DNA of 64,000 nt, taken from Phlebopus portentosus. Its lineage: Eukaryota > Basidiomycota > Agaricomycetes > Boletales > Boletinellaceae. Position numbers and translations under genes: made by a program. Shown here piece by piece: positions 55,779 through 64,000 of the stretch. The notes under the pieces were generated by a model that was given only the letters and a program-made list of their open reading frames with translations, did no database searches and was not told the DNA's origin. The stretch is taken from the NCBI GenBank assembly GCA_037892935.1, contig JAYXKI010000005.1, forward strand, positions 2,418,001-2,482,000, written 5' to 3'. Position 1 is the first letter of the stretch. Each line of letters opens with the position of its first letter.

Positions 55779-56287
55779 TGTCTAGGGGGGCGCTGTTTTT
55801 CTGTCCTGGCGCCGCGCTGAATCGTCGGGATCGACATGGTTTCGTTCGTATCGGGATGAGTAAGGTATAGCGTCTGTTCGCCGTCGGCCTCGTCTATGAC
55901 CTGCGCCCTAGTGTGTACGAAAAACGGCCGGCCTAATAGTAACTGAAAGGGGGCCTTTTCGACGACCTGGACTTGGACAACAATAGAGAAGGCGCCTATG
56001 GTGAGTCTGACGCGAGGGATGAGTCCCGCCGAGCGTGAGGTTTGTCTGTCGGCGGTTTCTACTGTGATTGCTTGGCTCATTATCGTCGGGGACCCGAGGT
56101 CCTTCCATACCTCTTTTGGCACGGCGATAAATGTCGACCCTGAGTCGAGCAAAGCTTTTACTTCGAATTTATCATCGAGCCAGACCTCGATTTCGCGGAG
56201 GGGAATGTTCGGCGGGGCGACGGAAGGATCTTCGTCGCCGAAGTTAACCGGCGAGGTGGGCCTCGGGATCGAGGCGTACATTGCCAT
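55775..56287 (-). CDS. Retropepsin-type aspartic protease (inner copy)
   Basis: 170 residues from MAMYASIPRPTS. Catalytic LLDSGSTFIAVP near residue 46-57, a hydrophobic flap region and the LLLGRPFF segment near 115. The stop overlaps the RT start (ATGA). It begins 23 bases after the Gag stop in another frame. Confidence 0.88.
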   Translation of the reverse strand: MAMYASIPRPTSPVNFGDEDPSVAPPNIPLREIEVWLDDKFEVKALLDSGSTFIAVPKEVWKDLGSPTIMSQAITVETADRQTSRSAGLIPRVRLTIGAFSIVVQVQVVEKAPFQLLLGRPFFVHTRAQVIDEADGEQTLYLTHPDTNETMSIPTIQRGARTEKQRPPRQ

Positions 56288-56310
56288 CTCGTGATCAGGA
56301 TTTTCCCTAA

Positions 56311-58233
56311 TTAGTTCTCGGCGCCCCGTGACGAATTCTTTACACTTCTTTCTGATTTCGGGAGAGGCGGCGAGCAGGCTTCGGATCGGCAGGGTGACTT
56401 CCGAGTCCAGAATCTTGTCGAAAACGTTCGATACCGCGGAGTCATCGTATGCTGGTACGGTGGTTCGGTATTGTGGCTTCGGATCCGCCGCGTCGTCCCT
56501 GTGCGGCGCCGAGGGCGTCGGCGGCGGGGCCGGGCGTTGTCCGGGTGGTTTCCCCTTCTTGCTGTTATCTCCCCATTTCGGGTTGGGGTCTCGAGGCGGC
56601 TTTCTGGTGGGGATTTCGATTCCGTCGAAAACTTCTCTGGGGCCTGGCCGTCTTCCGGCGGCGGCGAAGGCATTCTGCGGTTGTTCGGGGGATTCTTCTT
56701 GTTCAAAAAGGAGCGCGACTCCGTCGCAGGCATCGTCGTCTGGGGGTCTTCTGGGGTGATAGCCTCGAAGTAGTTCGATTCCTGGATTCGCGGCGGCAGG
56801 CCGTTCGGCGGATTTGTATTGTAGGCTAAGGGAGGCGGTGCCCGGTTGAGGCCCTGGTACATAGATTCCTGTGATGGAGGGTGTGACTGATACATGGATT
56901 GTTGAGTCGGCGGTTGTCCCTGATATGTGGGATCCTGCCTCGGCGGAGCGATCCTCGGCGGCGTGTCGGATACGGGCTGAATGGGGAGCTGGACGCCAAC
57001 TGGTGCGTAGTTTGGATTCTCTATGAAGAGCTTATTAATCCTGTCCAGTACTGACATCCCCGGTTCTCCCTGAGGAAGTCGGCCATTGGAGGGGTACAAG
57101 TACCCTTTGGCGTCGGCGAGCATGATTCCCCTCTGGATCAGGGAGATCTTGGTGGGACAGTCGCAGGTAGAGTGCGTTACACTGGCGCATACGGCGCATT
57201 TTCCGTTAAATCTGGCTTGTCGGGGCTGCGGCGGGGCTCCTGCAGTTGGCGGCGGAGCGCGGCGGTTTGACTTCTCGGTGGCTTCACGGAGGGCGCGCAT
57301 TTCCTGGATTAGGAGGGACACCCACGGTTCTTCTTGCTTGACCTGGGGTTGGTTGATGACTCCGTAGGCCGGAGCGCCGGGTTGCGGCGGCGGCGTGTAC
57401 GTCGTAACTTGTGTATAGGTGGGCATGGCCGCTGTCGCCGCATACATCAGTGGTTGTGAGGCGGTTGTGAGGCGGCCGCCGGTTAGGATGCGTTCTAGTT
57501 CTCTTACAACTGTGTCGATGTCCCAGGGCACGCCGGTAGGGTGGTCGTGCTTGACAAACCGCAAATTAAGATCCAGCTCTCTGTTTAGCGTCGGGTGGAG
57601 GCCTTCTCTGAACATACGCTTCTGTTCGAACTCCGATAGCATGCCGGCGTCGATAAGATACGAGGAGACGGTGATAAAGTTCCTATGGTATTCGCCGAGG
57701 GCGGCGGTGTTCAGCATAATTTGGTTGCGGCTTATGTTAATAAGGTTGTGGAGGTCGCCGAGTGTGTACTGGGTCGTAGCGTTTGGGTAGTACTTTAGGA
57801 TAGCGTCTTTGAATGCCATAAAGTCGTTTCCTCTCGTTTCGGGCCTTTTGCACCATAGCTGATCGTCTTTAGCGTCGGCGTAGCATCTTGCCCAAGCGAT
57901 CATTTGTGCATCTGTTAGGCCGGCGCTTCGTCCAAATAGCCGGACTCTGTTAAAGAAGATGGGGATTTCCGCGGGGTCGCCGGAGGCGTTGAACTTCGGC
58001 GCACGGCGGTCTCCCGGGTAGGGCATTGTAGCTCCTGGCACTGGTGGGTTGGGACCACTTAATGGATGGGTATCTGGGTCACTGAGGTCTGGGAGAGGGG
58101 GAAAGGCGCCCGCGGGGGTTGGTGCTGGTGCGGCATAGGCTGGTGCGGCGGGGGACGGCTGTTGGGGGGGCGGCGGGGTCGATCCTGAGGCTGCGGGGGG
58201 CGCGGCGGGAATGCCGGTATGGGTGCTGGTCAT
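56311..58233 (-). CDS. Gag polyprotein (inner copy)
   Basis: 640 residues. A Pro/Ala-rich start (MTSTHTGIPAAPPAASG) precedes a capsid-like core (APKFNASGDPAEIPIFFNRV, FMAFKDAILKYYPNAT, LGEYHRNFITVSSYL and REGLHPTLNREL) typical of Ty3 Gag, a second Pro-rich linker, and one zinc knuckle CAVCASVTHSTCDC (CX2CX4HX4C). A long Pro/Gln/Glu-rich tail follows with repeated QGQPP/YQSHPPSQ motifs. ATG overlaps the stop of ORF1. Confidence 0.9.
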   Translation of the reverse strand: MTSTHTGIPAAPPAASGSTPPPPQQPSPAAPAYAAPAPTPAGAFPPLPDLSDPDTHPLSGPNPPVPGATMPYPGDRRAPKFNASGDPAEIPIFFNRVRLFGRSAGLTDAQMIAWARCYADAKDDQLWCKRPETRGNDFMAFKDAILKYYPNATTQYTLGDLHNLINISRNQIMLNTAALGEYHRNFITVSSYLIDAGMLSEFEQKRMFREGLHPTLNRELDLNLRFVKHDHPTGVPWDIDTVVRELERILTGGRLTTASQPLMYAATAAMPTYTQVTTYTPPPQPGAPAYGVINQPQVKQEEPWVSLLIQEMRALREATEKSNRRAPPPTAGAPPQPRQARFNGKCAVCASVTHSTCDCPTKISLIQRGIMLADAKGYLYPSNGRLPQGEPGMSVLDRINKLFIENPNYAPVGVQLPIQPVSDTPPRIAPPRQDPTYQGQPPTQQSMYQSHPPSQESMYQGLNRAPPPLAYNTNPPNGLPPRIQESNYFEAITPEDPQTTMPATESRSFLNKKNPPNNRRMPSPPPEDGQAPEKFSTESKSPPESRLETPTRNGEITARRGNHPDNARPRRRRPRRRTGTTRRIRSHNTEPPYQHTMTPRYRTFSTRFWTRKSPCRSEACSPPLPKSERSVKNSSRGAEN

Positions 58234-59090
58234 TGTTGGTATCGAGGCCGTCTTAGGAGGTGTACTGGGGGTGGGTGGTTGGGCGTTGTCAATTGGGGAG
58301 AGCCGCGGCCTCTGAGCTGGTGTCGGCGGCGTAAGAGGGGGGGTGGGGAGAGCCTCGCCGATCGCTCTTCTTCGACGGGGGATAGTGGAGAGTCGGGGGT
58401 GATTGCGTGGCCGTGTACGAGGGAGTCGGGGACGTAAAGGTCGTCGTCCTCCTGTTCTTCTGCGGCGGAGTATAACTGTAGGCCGGTGCGGCGGTGGAGA
58501 TCTGGGGGGTTGTCTATGTCGGAGAAGAGGTCGGTTTCGATGGGGCCGGTGGCTGGAGGTTCCTGGAGGGATATTGACAGGTCCTCGATGCCGCCGGGGA
58601 CACGAACGTGAGTACTGGGGCGAATTTCGGATTCGCGGAGGTCTTTAGGAACGTGGATGAAACGAGGGGGAATTATAGGCGATATAGGGTGTGCGGCGGC
58701 GGTGCTTGCGCTTTCGCCGGGCGGTGGGTTACGTGTAAAAGGAGTGATAGATGCTCTTCTGGGACGCCGGGTGGGTGGGTCGTCTGCGGCGATGGACGCG
58801 CGTCGACGGTTCGGCGCGGACGGAGATCTGGGTGCGGTGGGACGGGGTTCTTCTGTTCGGCCTCTTGTAAAGAGTGTGGAATAATGGTATGGTTGGCCGG
58901 CGGTTGTGGCTGAGGCTGTTTGACTGTTTTCCGCCCTTCTTTGCAGCCTTAGTGAGTATCGCGTGCCCTTGGAAGGGCCTGAGATCGGTTGGAACGACAC
59001 CTTTTTACCTCCCTCGCCGTGGGCTCCAAAATGTAGACTATTAGACTCTCCTAGATAGGGACAAAGGCGGCGGCGGCGGCGTTCGACCAC
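58230..59090 (-). CDS. ORF1 of the retroelement, open frame without any ATG
   Basis: 286 codons open from inside LTR 3 across the primer-binding site to a TGA that overlaps the Gag ATG (58230-58233, ATGA). There is no Met codon in the whole frame; the first codon shown is GTG. The translation is disordered, Pro/Arg/Ser-rich, with two RRAS kinase-type sites (RRRASI and RRASIT) and an acidic stretch (EEQEDDDLYV). It may be an N-terminal Gag extension reached by splicing or non-AUG initiation, or only a leader. The GC-rich sequence makes long open frames by chance more likely, so confidence in translation is low. Confidence 0.4.
   Translation of the reverse strand: MVERRRRRLCPYLGESNSLHFGAHGEGGKKVSFQPISGPSKGTRYSLRLQRRAENSQTASATTAGQPYHYSTLFTRGRTEEPRPTAPRSPSAPNRRRASIAADDPPTRRPRRASITPFTRNPPPGESASTAAAHPISPIIPPRFIHVPKDLRESEIRPSTHVRVPGGIEDLSISLQEPPATGPIETDLFSDIDNPPDLHRRTGLQLYSAAEEQEDDDLYVPDSLVHGHAITPDSPLSPVEEERSARLSPPPLLRRRHQLRGRGSPQLTTPNHPPPVHLLRRPRYQQ
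59011..59028 (-). promoter_or_regulatory. Primer-binding site
   Basis: On the minus strand TGGAGCCCACGGCGAGG, three bases after the CTACA end of the 5' LTR. The plus strand reads as a tRNA 3' end (CGTGGGC, T, CCA). A T/U at the discriminator position is a mark of tRNA-Cys in eukaryotes, so tRNA-Cys is the suggested primer. Confidence 0.7.
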
Positions 59091-60733
59091 AGGGAGGCGA
59101 TGTCAAAGGTGTCGAGAGGAAAAAGGGGAGGTCCTACCAGATCTACAGACTACCTACAGGCTTTCAGAAGCGACACTCAGCTCAGATGTACAAGGATCTG
59201 GCCGTTAGGGCAGATCCGCCGCGCCTTCGAATAACTCGCCGCGGCGATCCGGGCCTCGGCGACTGTATAGGGATTGCCGAGTCCGACTGAACCGGCGAAG
59301 GGGTCGCAGCGGCGGACTGGGTGCGGGGCCGGCGGAGGTTCGCACCAGTGCAATTCCGCCTGGTAGTCGGGGAGATGACGTCGGAACGACACAGAGAGGA
59401 TGCGGGAGAGAGAGAGTCGACACCACTTAAAAAAGGGAGTAGTGTCGGCGGTGGAACGACGCGGAGGCGGCGAGAAGTGGGAGACTGGACTCAGTCGAAA
59501 AGGGGCGCCGGCGCCGACGGAAGGGGTGAACACAAGAAGAGTGACAGCTGCGTCGAGGCGTCGACGAAGTATAACAGATGCCTAGAAGAGTGACGGCTGC
59601 GTCGAGGCGTTGAGGAAGAATCACAAATGTTCAGGGCCCGAGCGGCGGCGGGAAGAGAGAGAGAGACGGCGATGCAGATTTGAGTGGGACGTCCCCGGAG
59701 CAATTACTAGACGAGTGACAGCTGCGCAGAGGGGAGACGACCAGGGCAGCGAATGAGCTCGGCGGCTTCTATCCTGTGAGATCCGGGGCCACGCCGTCAG
59801 GACGGGATCGGCGAGGGCACGTGACCGGGAGTTCGCCCGATCCGGCTGTCTGATTCTTTGTATATACTGGTTTCTTGAAGGAGGCTTCTTTACTTGTGGT
59901 TGGTCTCTGGTAGCTGCGTTCTAGAGTGTATATCTGCTGCTTTTTAGGATACATACATGCTCTCTATATATACTATGAGTCCTTGGTAAGAAATATCACT
60001 TAAAGCGGCGGGCGGCGAGGCGTGACAGGCGCGCCGCGCGGCGGGGGCCGCCCCGAGATGCGCCGCCAAGCCACCAAGACCTAGGGGCGCTCCAATCGGA
60101 ACGGCGGAGTGCTGGTACGTCGTGTCGAATGTCGGGGCCGTTCGGATCGGTCAGGGCGCGCTCTATATAGATCTGAAACGCCAAGGGGTCGAATAAAACT
60201 AAAAGGGGGAATATACGGACGGCCGCCGGGCGCGCTACCGCGCTCGGCGTACAATGTGGGATGATAAGAATATGAAACAATCAACGAAATGGACCTGAGA
60301 TTGGCTATCGTTCACCCAGCCGGCGCGGCGGCGGGCATACACCTCCGCGATGGCGCGATATACATCTGCCGCAGCGCGTCCGGCCGCCGTGCGAGCACTT
60401 CCGAAGCCCGGAGTCACCGGATTCGGCGGAACCGTTCTTGAGAGAGGCTGGAGAAGGGGAACTAGGATTTGGTCGAAGGGAGGACAAGGTGATCATAAGA
60501 TAGGAGTGGGGGCGTCGCCGCCGGTTCGTATGGTCGGCGGCGGCGGCGGCGTGGATGCTGTTTCTAGGCCGCCGAAGGTCCGGCGGCCGCTGAGCAGGCT
60601 GTATTATGGGTAACGGCGGCGAAGGCTGGTTTGCTGGCAATAGTACGCGGGGTGTCCTGGGTATGGCATAGGGGAGTACCGCCCTTACAGGCCTGTGCCG
60701 CTGGACCGGTACAGGTTAGTGCGGCGCACTACA
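59032..60733 (-). repeat. LTR 3 (5' LTR of the inner element)
   Basis: 1702 bases, TGTAGACTATTAG to GCGCACTACA. Minus-strand TATA candidates at about 59963 and 60165. Followed on the right by GCGC and the interrupted outer integrase. Confidence 0.95.
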
Positions 60734-60737
60734 GCGC
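60734..60737. repeat. Target-site duplication GCGC, right
   Basis: Partner of 45967-45970. Confidence 0.85.
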
Positions 60738-62279
60738 GGGCGTCGGGCTTTGCGGCGTGGTATATATTTTCGTAAACTGCCTCGTTTGGCATCGGTGGCA
60801 GGTTCTGATATACCATTTGATGTCCTGATGCATTTCTGGCCACCAGAATCGGTCTTGAATCGTTGTTCTGACAGAGAAGAAGCCTTTGTGGCCGAGTTCG
60901 TCGTGGGCAGTTCTGATAATGGAAATTCGGCGTTCTGGCGGAATAACGAGTGCGGCGTGACCTTTGTCGTTCTTTCTGTAGAGTTCGCCGTGCTGTAGGA
61001 AGAAACGAGTGGCTCGGCATACGAACTGTTTGAATTGGGCATCTGAAAGATCGGCGGGGCGGGATGGGGCGGCGAGAAATTTCTTGATACAATCGAGGTC
61101 TTTGAATCCTTTTTGGGAGGCTTTGTGATCGGGGAGTTGTACGGGTTCGCTGTTTGGGGTATAGGCCGTGTCGGAAAGGTCTTGGTTTAGGAAGGAGTAT
61201 TGATGGTCGATCCATTCTTCGAAGCCTTCGTCTCGCGGCGGATCGGTTTGTGCGGCGCCGCGGCGTGATAGGCCGTCTGGGCCGAGGTGTTTGGGCGCCG
61301 GCGTATGAATGATTGTGAAATTGAAAAGTAAGATGCCGGCGATCCATCTATTGATAGTGGCGTTGGGTTGGAGGTCTGGGTTGTTAATCATGCCTTTAAT
61401 ATAGCTGGCGTCGACTTCAACGAAAAAGTGATCGATGCCGACGAGGTATATGCGCGCCTCATATAGAGCTCTGAAGAGGCCGAAGAGTTCTAGCTTCGCC
61501 TGGGAGTAGTTTCGTTCTCTGTTGTTCCAGGTTCCGAACATGAAACGAGATGGGACCCTTTCGCCGTTTTCGCCGAGCTGTAACAAGATGGCGCCGTAGC
61601 CATGAACGGAGGAGTCTACACAGAAATGAACAGGTTGTCCTGACTCGTAGTCAATAGAACGAATGGCGCCGGAGGATGCTACGGCGTGTTTTAGTAGGTC
61701 CATAGATCGGCGGGCGTCTTCGTCGAATAGGAAGGGCTGGTCTTTGCAGAGTAGTTTGTTGAGACCGGCGGATAGTCTGGCGTAGTTCTTAACGAAGTGT
61801 CTAAGGACGCCGGCCGTACCTAAGAATGCCCGAACATCGTGGACATCCCGCGGCGGCGGCCAATCCATTATCGCCTTGACTCTGGATGCGTCTGGGACTC
61901 GGCCGGCGTAATTACAGGTGTGTCCTACAATGACTGCTTCTGGTGCGGCGATGATGAGTTTCTTACCCGAGACAGTGGCGCCGACTACTTTGAGGCGTTG
62001 GAGGACGCGGTTGACGTCGTTGAGATGTTCCCAGATGAAGCGGCGGATGTTCGGGTTCCCCGGAATGGTTTCGTAGTTTCCGGCGGCGAGCTCGTATCGG
62101 GATTTAGGCCCTTTTACAGGAATATCGTCGATGTATGGGATACAGACGTGGGGTATCTCATCTTTGAGTACGAAGGTGACGTCGGCGTGCATAATTTGTT
62201 GCGAGTTGGTGTATCCCATAGGAATCGACGTGAGGCGAAACGCGCCGAGAGGTGTTTGGAATGTTGTGAGGTCGCGGGA
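60734..62279 (-). pseudogene. Outer pol: RT C-terminal part, RNase H and integrase N-terminal part
   Basis: Frame from GAFRLTSIPMGYTN through IPYIDDIPVKGPKSRYELAAG, RNase H with all acidic residues (FCVDSS, AKLELF, VEVDAS, GPDGLSR) and the integrase zinc finger (HDELGHKG, CHRCQTRQ), cut within a TPQSPTPA segment at 60734 by the inner element. The intact RNase H Asp (61410-61412) contrasts with the inner copy. Confidence 0.9.
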
Positions 62280-63236
62280 TCATACGTCGAGCTTTCTCTG
62301 GTCGAAGGCGACGAATAGATCGAGTGTGGTGTAGCAGGCATGGCCGCCGAAGGTCTCGGCGATGTGTTCTGTGGGGTAAGGGACGGAGGGGTCGCGTATG
62401 GAGACTTTGTTGAGTGGCTGGAGGTCGTGTACAAGCCGAAGGGATTTTCCATCCTTTTTAACGACGCAGAACCATCGGGAGCGGTAAGAGGAATTGGACG
62501 GCTCGTAGACGCCGGAGTTAATTTTGTCTTTGATTATGCGAACCACTTCGTTGAAGATCCCTGGCGGAATAGGGATGTTTTTCATTACCCACGGCGTATG
62601 GTCGACAGTAGGAATTAGAACCGGCGCGAAGTATTGATAGTCGAGGGAGCCCTTTTCTGTTTCGTCCCAAGCTAGGCCGTCTTCATGTTGTAGAAGGGTC
62701 CAGTAGGCGAGGTTCTTTTCTTCCTCACTGAGGAAGCCAGTTGGGTCGATGTCTAGGGCATCGAAGCGTTCTTGTGTAAAGCGGCGTCCTGGAATGAACT
62801 CCGGCGGATCGATAGGGAGCTTCGGTAGATCCGTGAGCGGCTGCGGGTGTGATTTGCGTATGATGCGGTAGTCCTCTGGAAGGGTCGCCGATATAGGTTT
62901 GGTTCGTTGGGCGACCTTTTTGTACTTGTAGGCGTGCCCGGCCGGTTGAGCGGCCTTGGTATTAAGAGTGCTGTTGGAGCGGGGTATTCGGTTGCGTACG
63001 GGGAGTGATTCATCGTCGAAAATAGAGTTAATGAAGAAGGCTGAATGTTTTTGGGCTTTGTTCTGGGCTGTGAAACCCTTTTCGGCGGATCGATCAGAAA
63101 ATGAGGTGGAGATATCTATGGTGCGGGGACTGAAGGCGATATTTACAGTCGCCGGGCCGTGGTGTAGCACATATGCGTCGGGTATGGTTGGGGGTATACG
63201 CTGCATATGTTCCGGCGGACGCCGCTGGGACATCAT
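62280..63236 (-). pseudogene. Outer pol: reverse transcriptase N-terminal part, ended by a nonsense codon
   Basis: MMSQRRPPEHMQRI to FDQRKLDV, then TGA at 62280-62282 where the inner copy has CGA. Motif A (TLDLFVAFDQ) is present; motifs B and C lie beyond the stop in the same frame. ATG overlaps the protease stop (63233-63236). Confidence 0.9.
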
Positions 63237-63745
63237 TGTCTAGGGGGGCACTGTTTTTCTGTCCCGGCGCCGCGCTGAATCGTCGGGATCGACATGGTTT
63301 CGTTCGTATCGGGATGAGTAAGGTACAGCGTCTGTTCGCCGTCGGCCTCGTCTATGACCTGCGCCCTAGTGTGTACGAAAAATGGCCGGCCTAATAGTAA
63401 CTGAAAGGGGGCCTTTTCGACGACCTGGACTTGGACAACAATAGAGAAGGCGCCTATGGTGAGTCTGACGCGAGGGATAAGTCCCGCCGAGCGTGAGGTT
63501 TGTCTGTCGGCAGTTTCTACTGTGATTGCTTGGCTCATTATCGTCGGGGAGCCGAGGTCCTTCCATACTTCTTTTGGCACGGCGATAAATGTCGACCCCG
63601 AGTCGAGCAAAGCCTTTACCTCGAATTTATCATCGAGCCAGACCTCGATTTCGCGGAGGGGAATGTTCGGCGGGGCGACGGATAGATCTTCGTTGCCGAA
63701 GTTAACCGGCGAGGTGGGCCTTGGGATTGAGGCGTACATTGCCAT
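63233..63745 (-). CDS. Retropepsin-type aspartic protease (outer copy)
   Basis: 170 residues, nearly identical to 55775-56287, with LLDSGSTFIAVP and LLLGRPFF; no breaks. Confidence 0.88.
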   Translation of the reverse strand: MAMYASIPRPTSPVNFGNEDLSVAPPNIPLREIEVWLDDKFEVKALLDSGSTFIAVPKEVWKDLGSPTIMSQAITVETADRQTSRSAGLIPRVRLTIGAFSIVVQVQVVEKAPFQLLLGRPFFVHTRAQVIDEADGEQTLYLTHPDTNETMSIPTIQRGAGTEKQCPPRQ

Positions 63746-63768
63746 CTCGTGATCAGGATTTTCCCTAA

Positions 63769-64000
63769 TTAGTTCTCGGCGCCCCGTGACGAATTCTTTA
63801 CACTTCTTTCTGATTTCGGGAGAGGCGGCGAGCAGGCTTCGGATCGGCAGGGTGACTTCCGAGTCCAGAATCTTGTCGAGGACGTTTGATACCGCGGCGT
63901 CATCGTATGCTGGTACGGTGGTTCGGTATTGTGGCTTCGGATCCGCCGCGTCGTCCCTGTGTGGCGCCGAGGGCGGCGGCGGCGGGGCCGGGCGTTGTCC
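63769..64000 (-). CDS. Gag C-terminal end (outer copy), cut by the window edge
   Basis: Aligns with 56311-56542 of the inner Gag at a constant offset. Only the last 77 or so codons are inside the window. Confidence 0.8.
   Translation of the reverse strand, partial: DNARPRRRRPRRHTGTTRRIRSHNTEPPYQHTMTPRYQTSSTRFWTRKSPCRSEACSPPLPKSERSVKNSSRGAEN

Larger units (their letters stand above)
45971..60733 (-). mobile_element. Complete inner Ty3/gypsy-type LTR retrotransposon, 14.8 kb
   Basis: Two LTRs of 1716 and 1702 bases with TGTAG...CTACA ends, GCGC duplications, primer-binding site at 59011-59028 and polypurine tract at 47687-47695. Internal order on the minus strand: ORF1, Gag, protease, RT-RNase H-integrase, antisense accessory gene, accessory ORF. 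The internal region (11.3 kb) is about twice the usual for Ty3/gypsy because of the 4.6-kb accessory block. The LTRs differ at only about 15-20 places in 1.7 kb by eye, so the insertion is fairly young, yet several genes carry breaks. Confidence 0.95.
38853..64000 (-). mobile_element. Outer Ty3/gypsy-type LTR retrotransposon, interrupted, running off the right edge
   Basis: Minus-strand element whose 3' LTR is 38853-40682. Its accessory block is 40683-44983 and the integrase 3' part 44984-45970. It is then interrupted by the inner copy (45971-60733) and resumes at 60734 with the rest of integrase, RNase H, RT, protease and part of Gag to the window end. The parts align one-to-one with the inner copy at constant offsets. 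RT, integrase and protease motifs place it in the Ty3/gypsy group. The 5' LTR is beyond the window. Confidence 0.9.

Overview
This is eukaryotic DNA from a filamentous basidiomycete, most likely an Agaricomycete. Nearly every gene in the left part is split by GT..AG introns of about 50-60 bases, and the gene content fits: DOMON-cytochrome b561, BTB/POZ and DUF6593-like families, a fungal aromatic-acid-exporter-like membrane protein and short dense gene spacing. No bacterial features, rRNA, tRNA or CRISPR were seen.

Region 1 (1-26760) is ordinary gene-dense chromosome: the 3' end of an AMP-forming acyl-CoA ligase, a decayed BTB/POZ gene, dolichyl-phosphate mannosyltransferase (DPM1), an unknown nuclear-type protein, two decayed tandem DUF6593-like genes, ribosomal protein S0/uS2, an FHA-kinase of the Chk2/Rad53 type, homocysteine S-methyltransferase, a TENA/THI-4 protein, a large BRE4/ArAE-type membrane protein, a DOMON-cytochrome b561 protein, an API5-like HEAT protein and a glycerol-3-phosphate acyltransferase.

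Region 2 (26760-38850) is AT-richer accessory DNA. It holds a 1.08-kb near-perfect palindrome flanked by TA, two decayed Tc1/mariner-type transposases in opposite orientation (28.6-29.7 and 36.7-37.6 kb), and between them poorly known genes, including one carrying about 54 copies of the hexamer AAGGGG.

Region 3 (38853-64000) is GC-rich and is made of one Ty3/gypsy-type LTR retrotransposon family. A complete inner copy (45971-60733, 14.8 kb, minus strand) sits inside the integrase gene of an outer copy of the same family, with a 4-base target duplication (GCGC). Coding order on the minus strand is LTR, primer-binding site, an ORF without ATG, Gag, protease, RT-RNase H-integrase, then an unusual 4-5 kb accessory block and the second LTR. 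The accessory block holds a sense ORF of 315 codons ending in a SUMO-interaction-like motif, and an antisense five-exon gene for a 472-residue protein with an NLS-like stretch and a Zn2Cys6-spaced cysteine cluster. The antisense gene is intact in the outer copy and broken in the inner one. The two accessory genes diverge from a region holding a ~146-base tandem array. Gag and pol ORFs are joined by ATGA stop/start overlaps, and several CGA-to-TGA changes suggest CpG decay.
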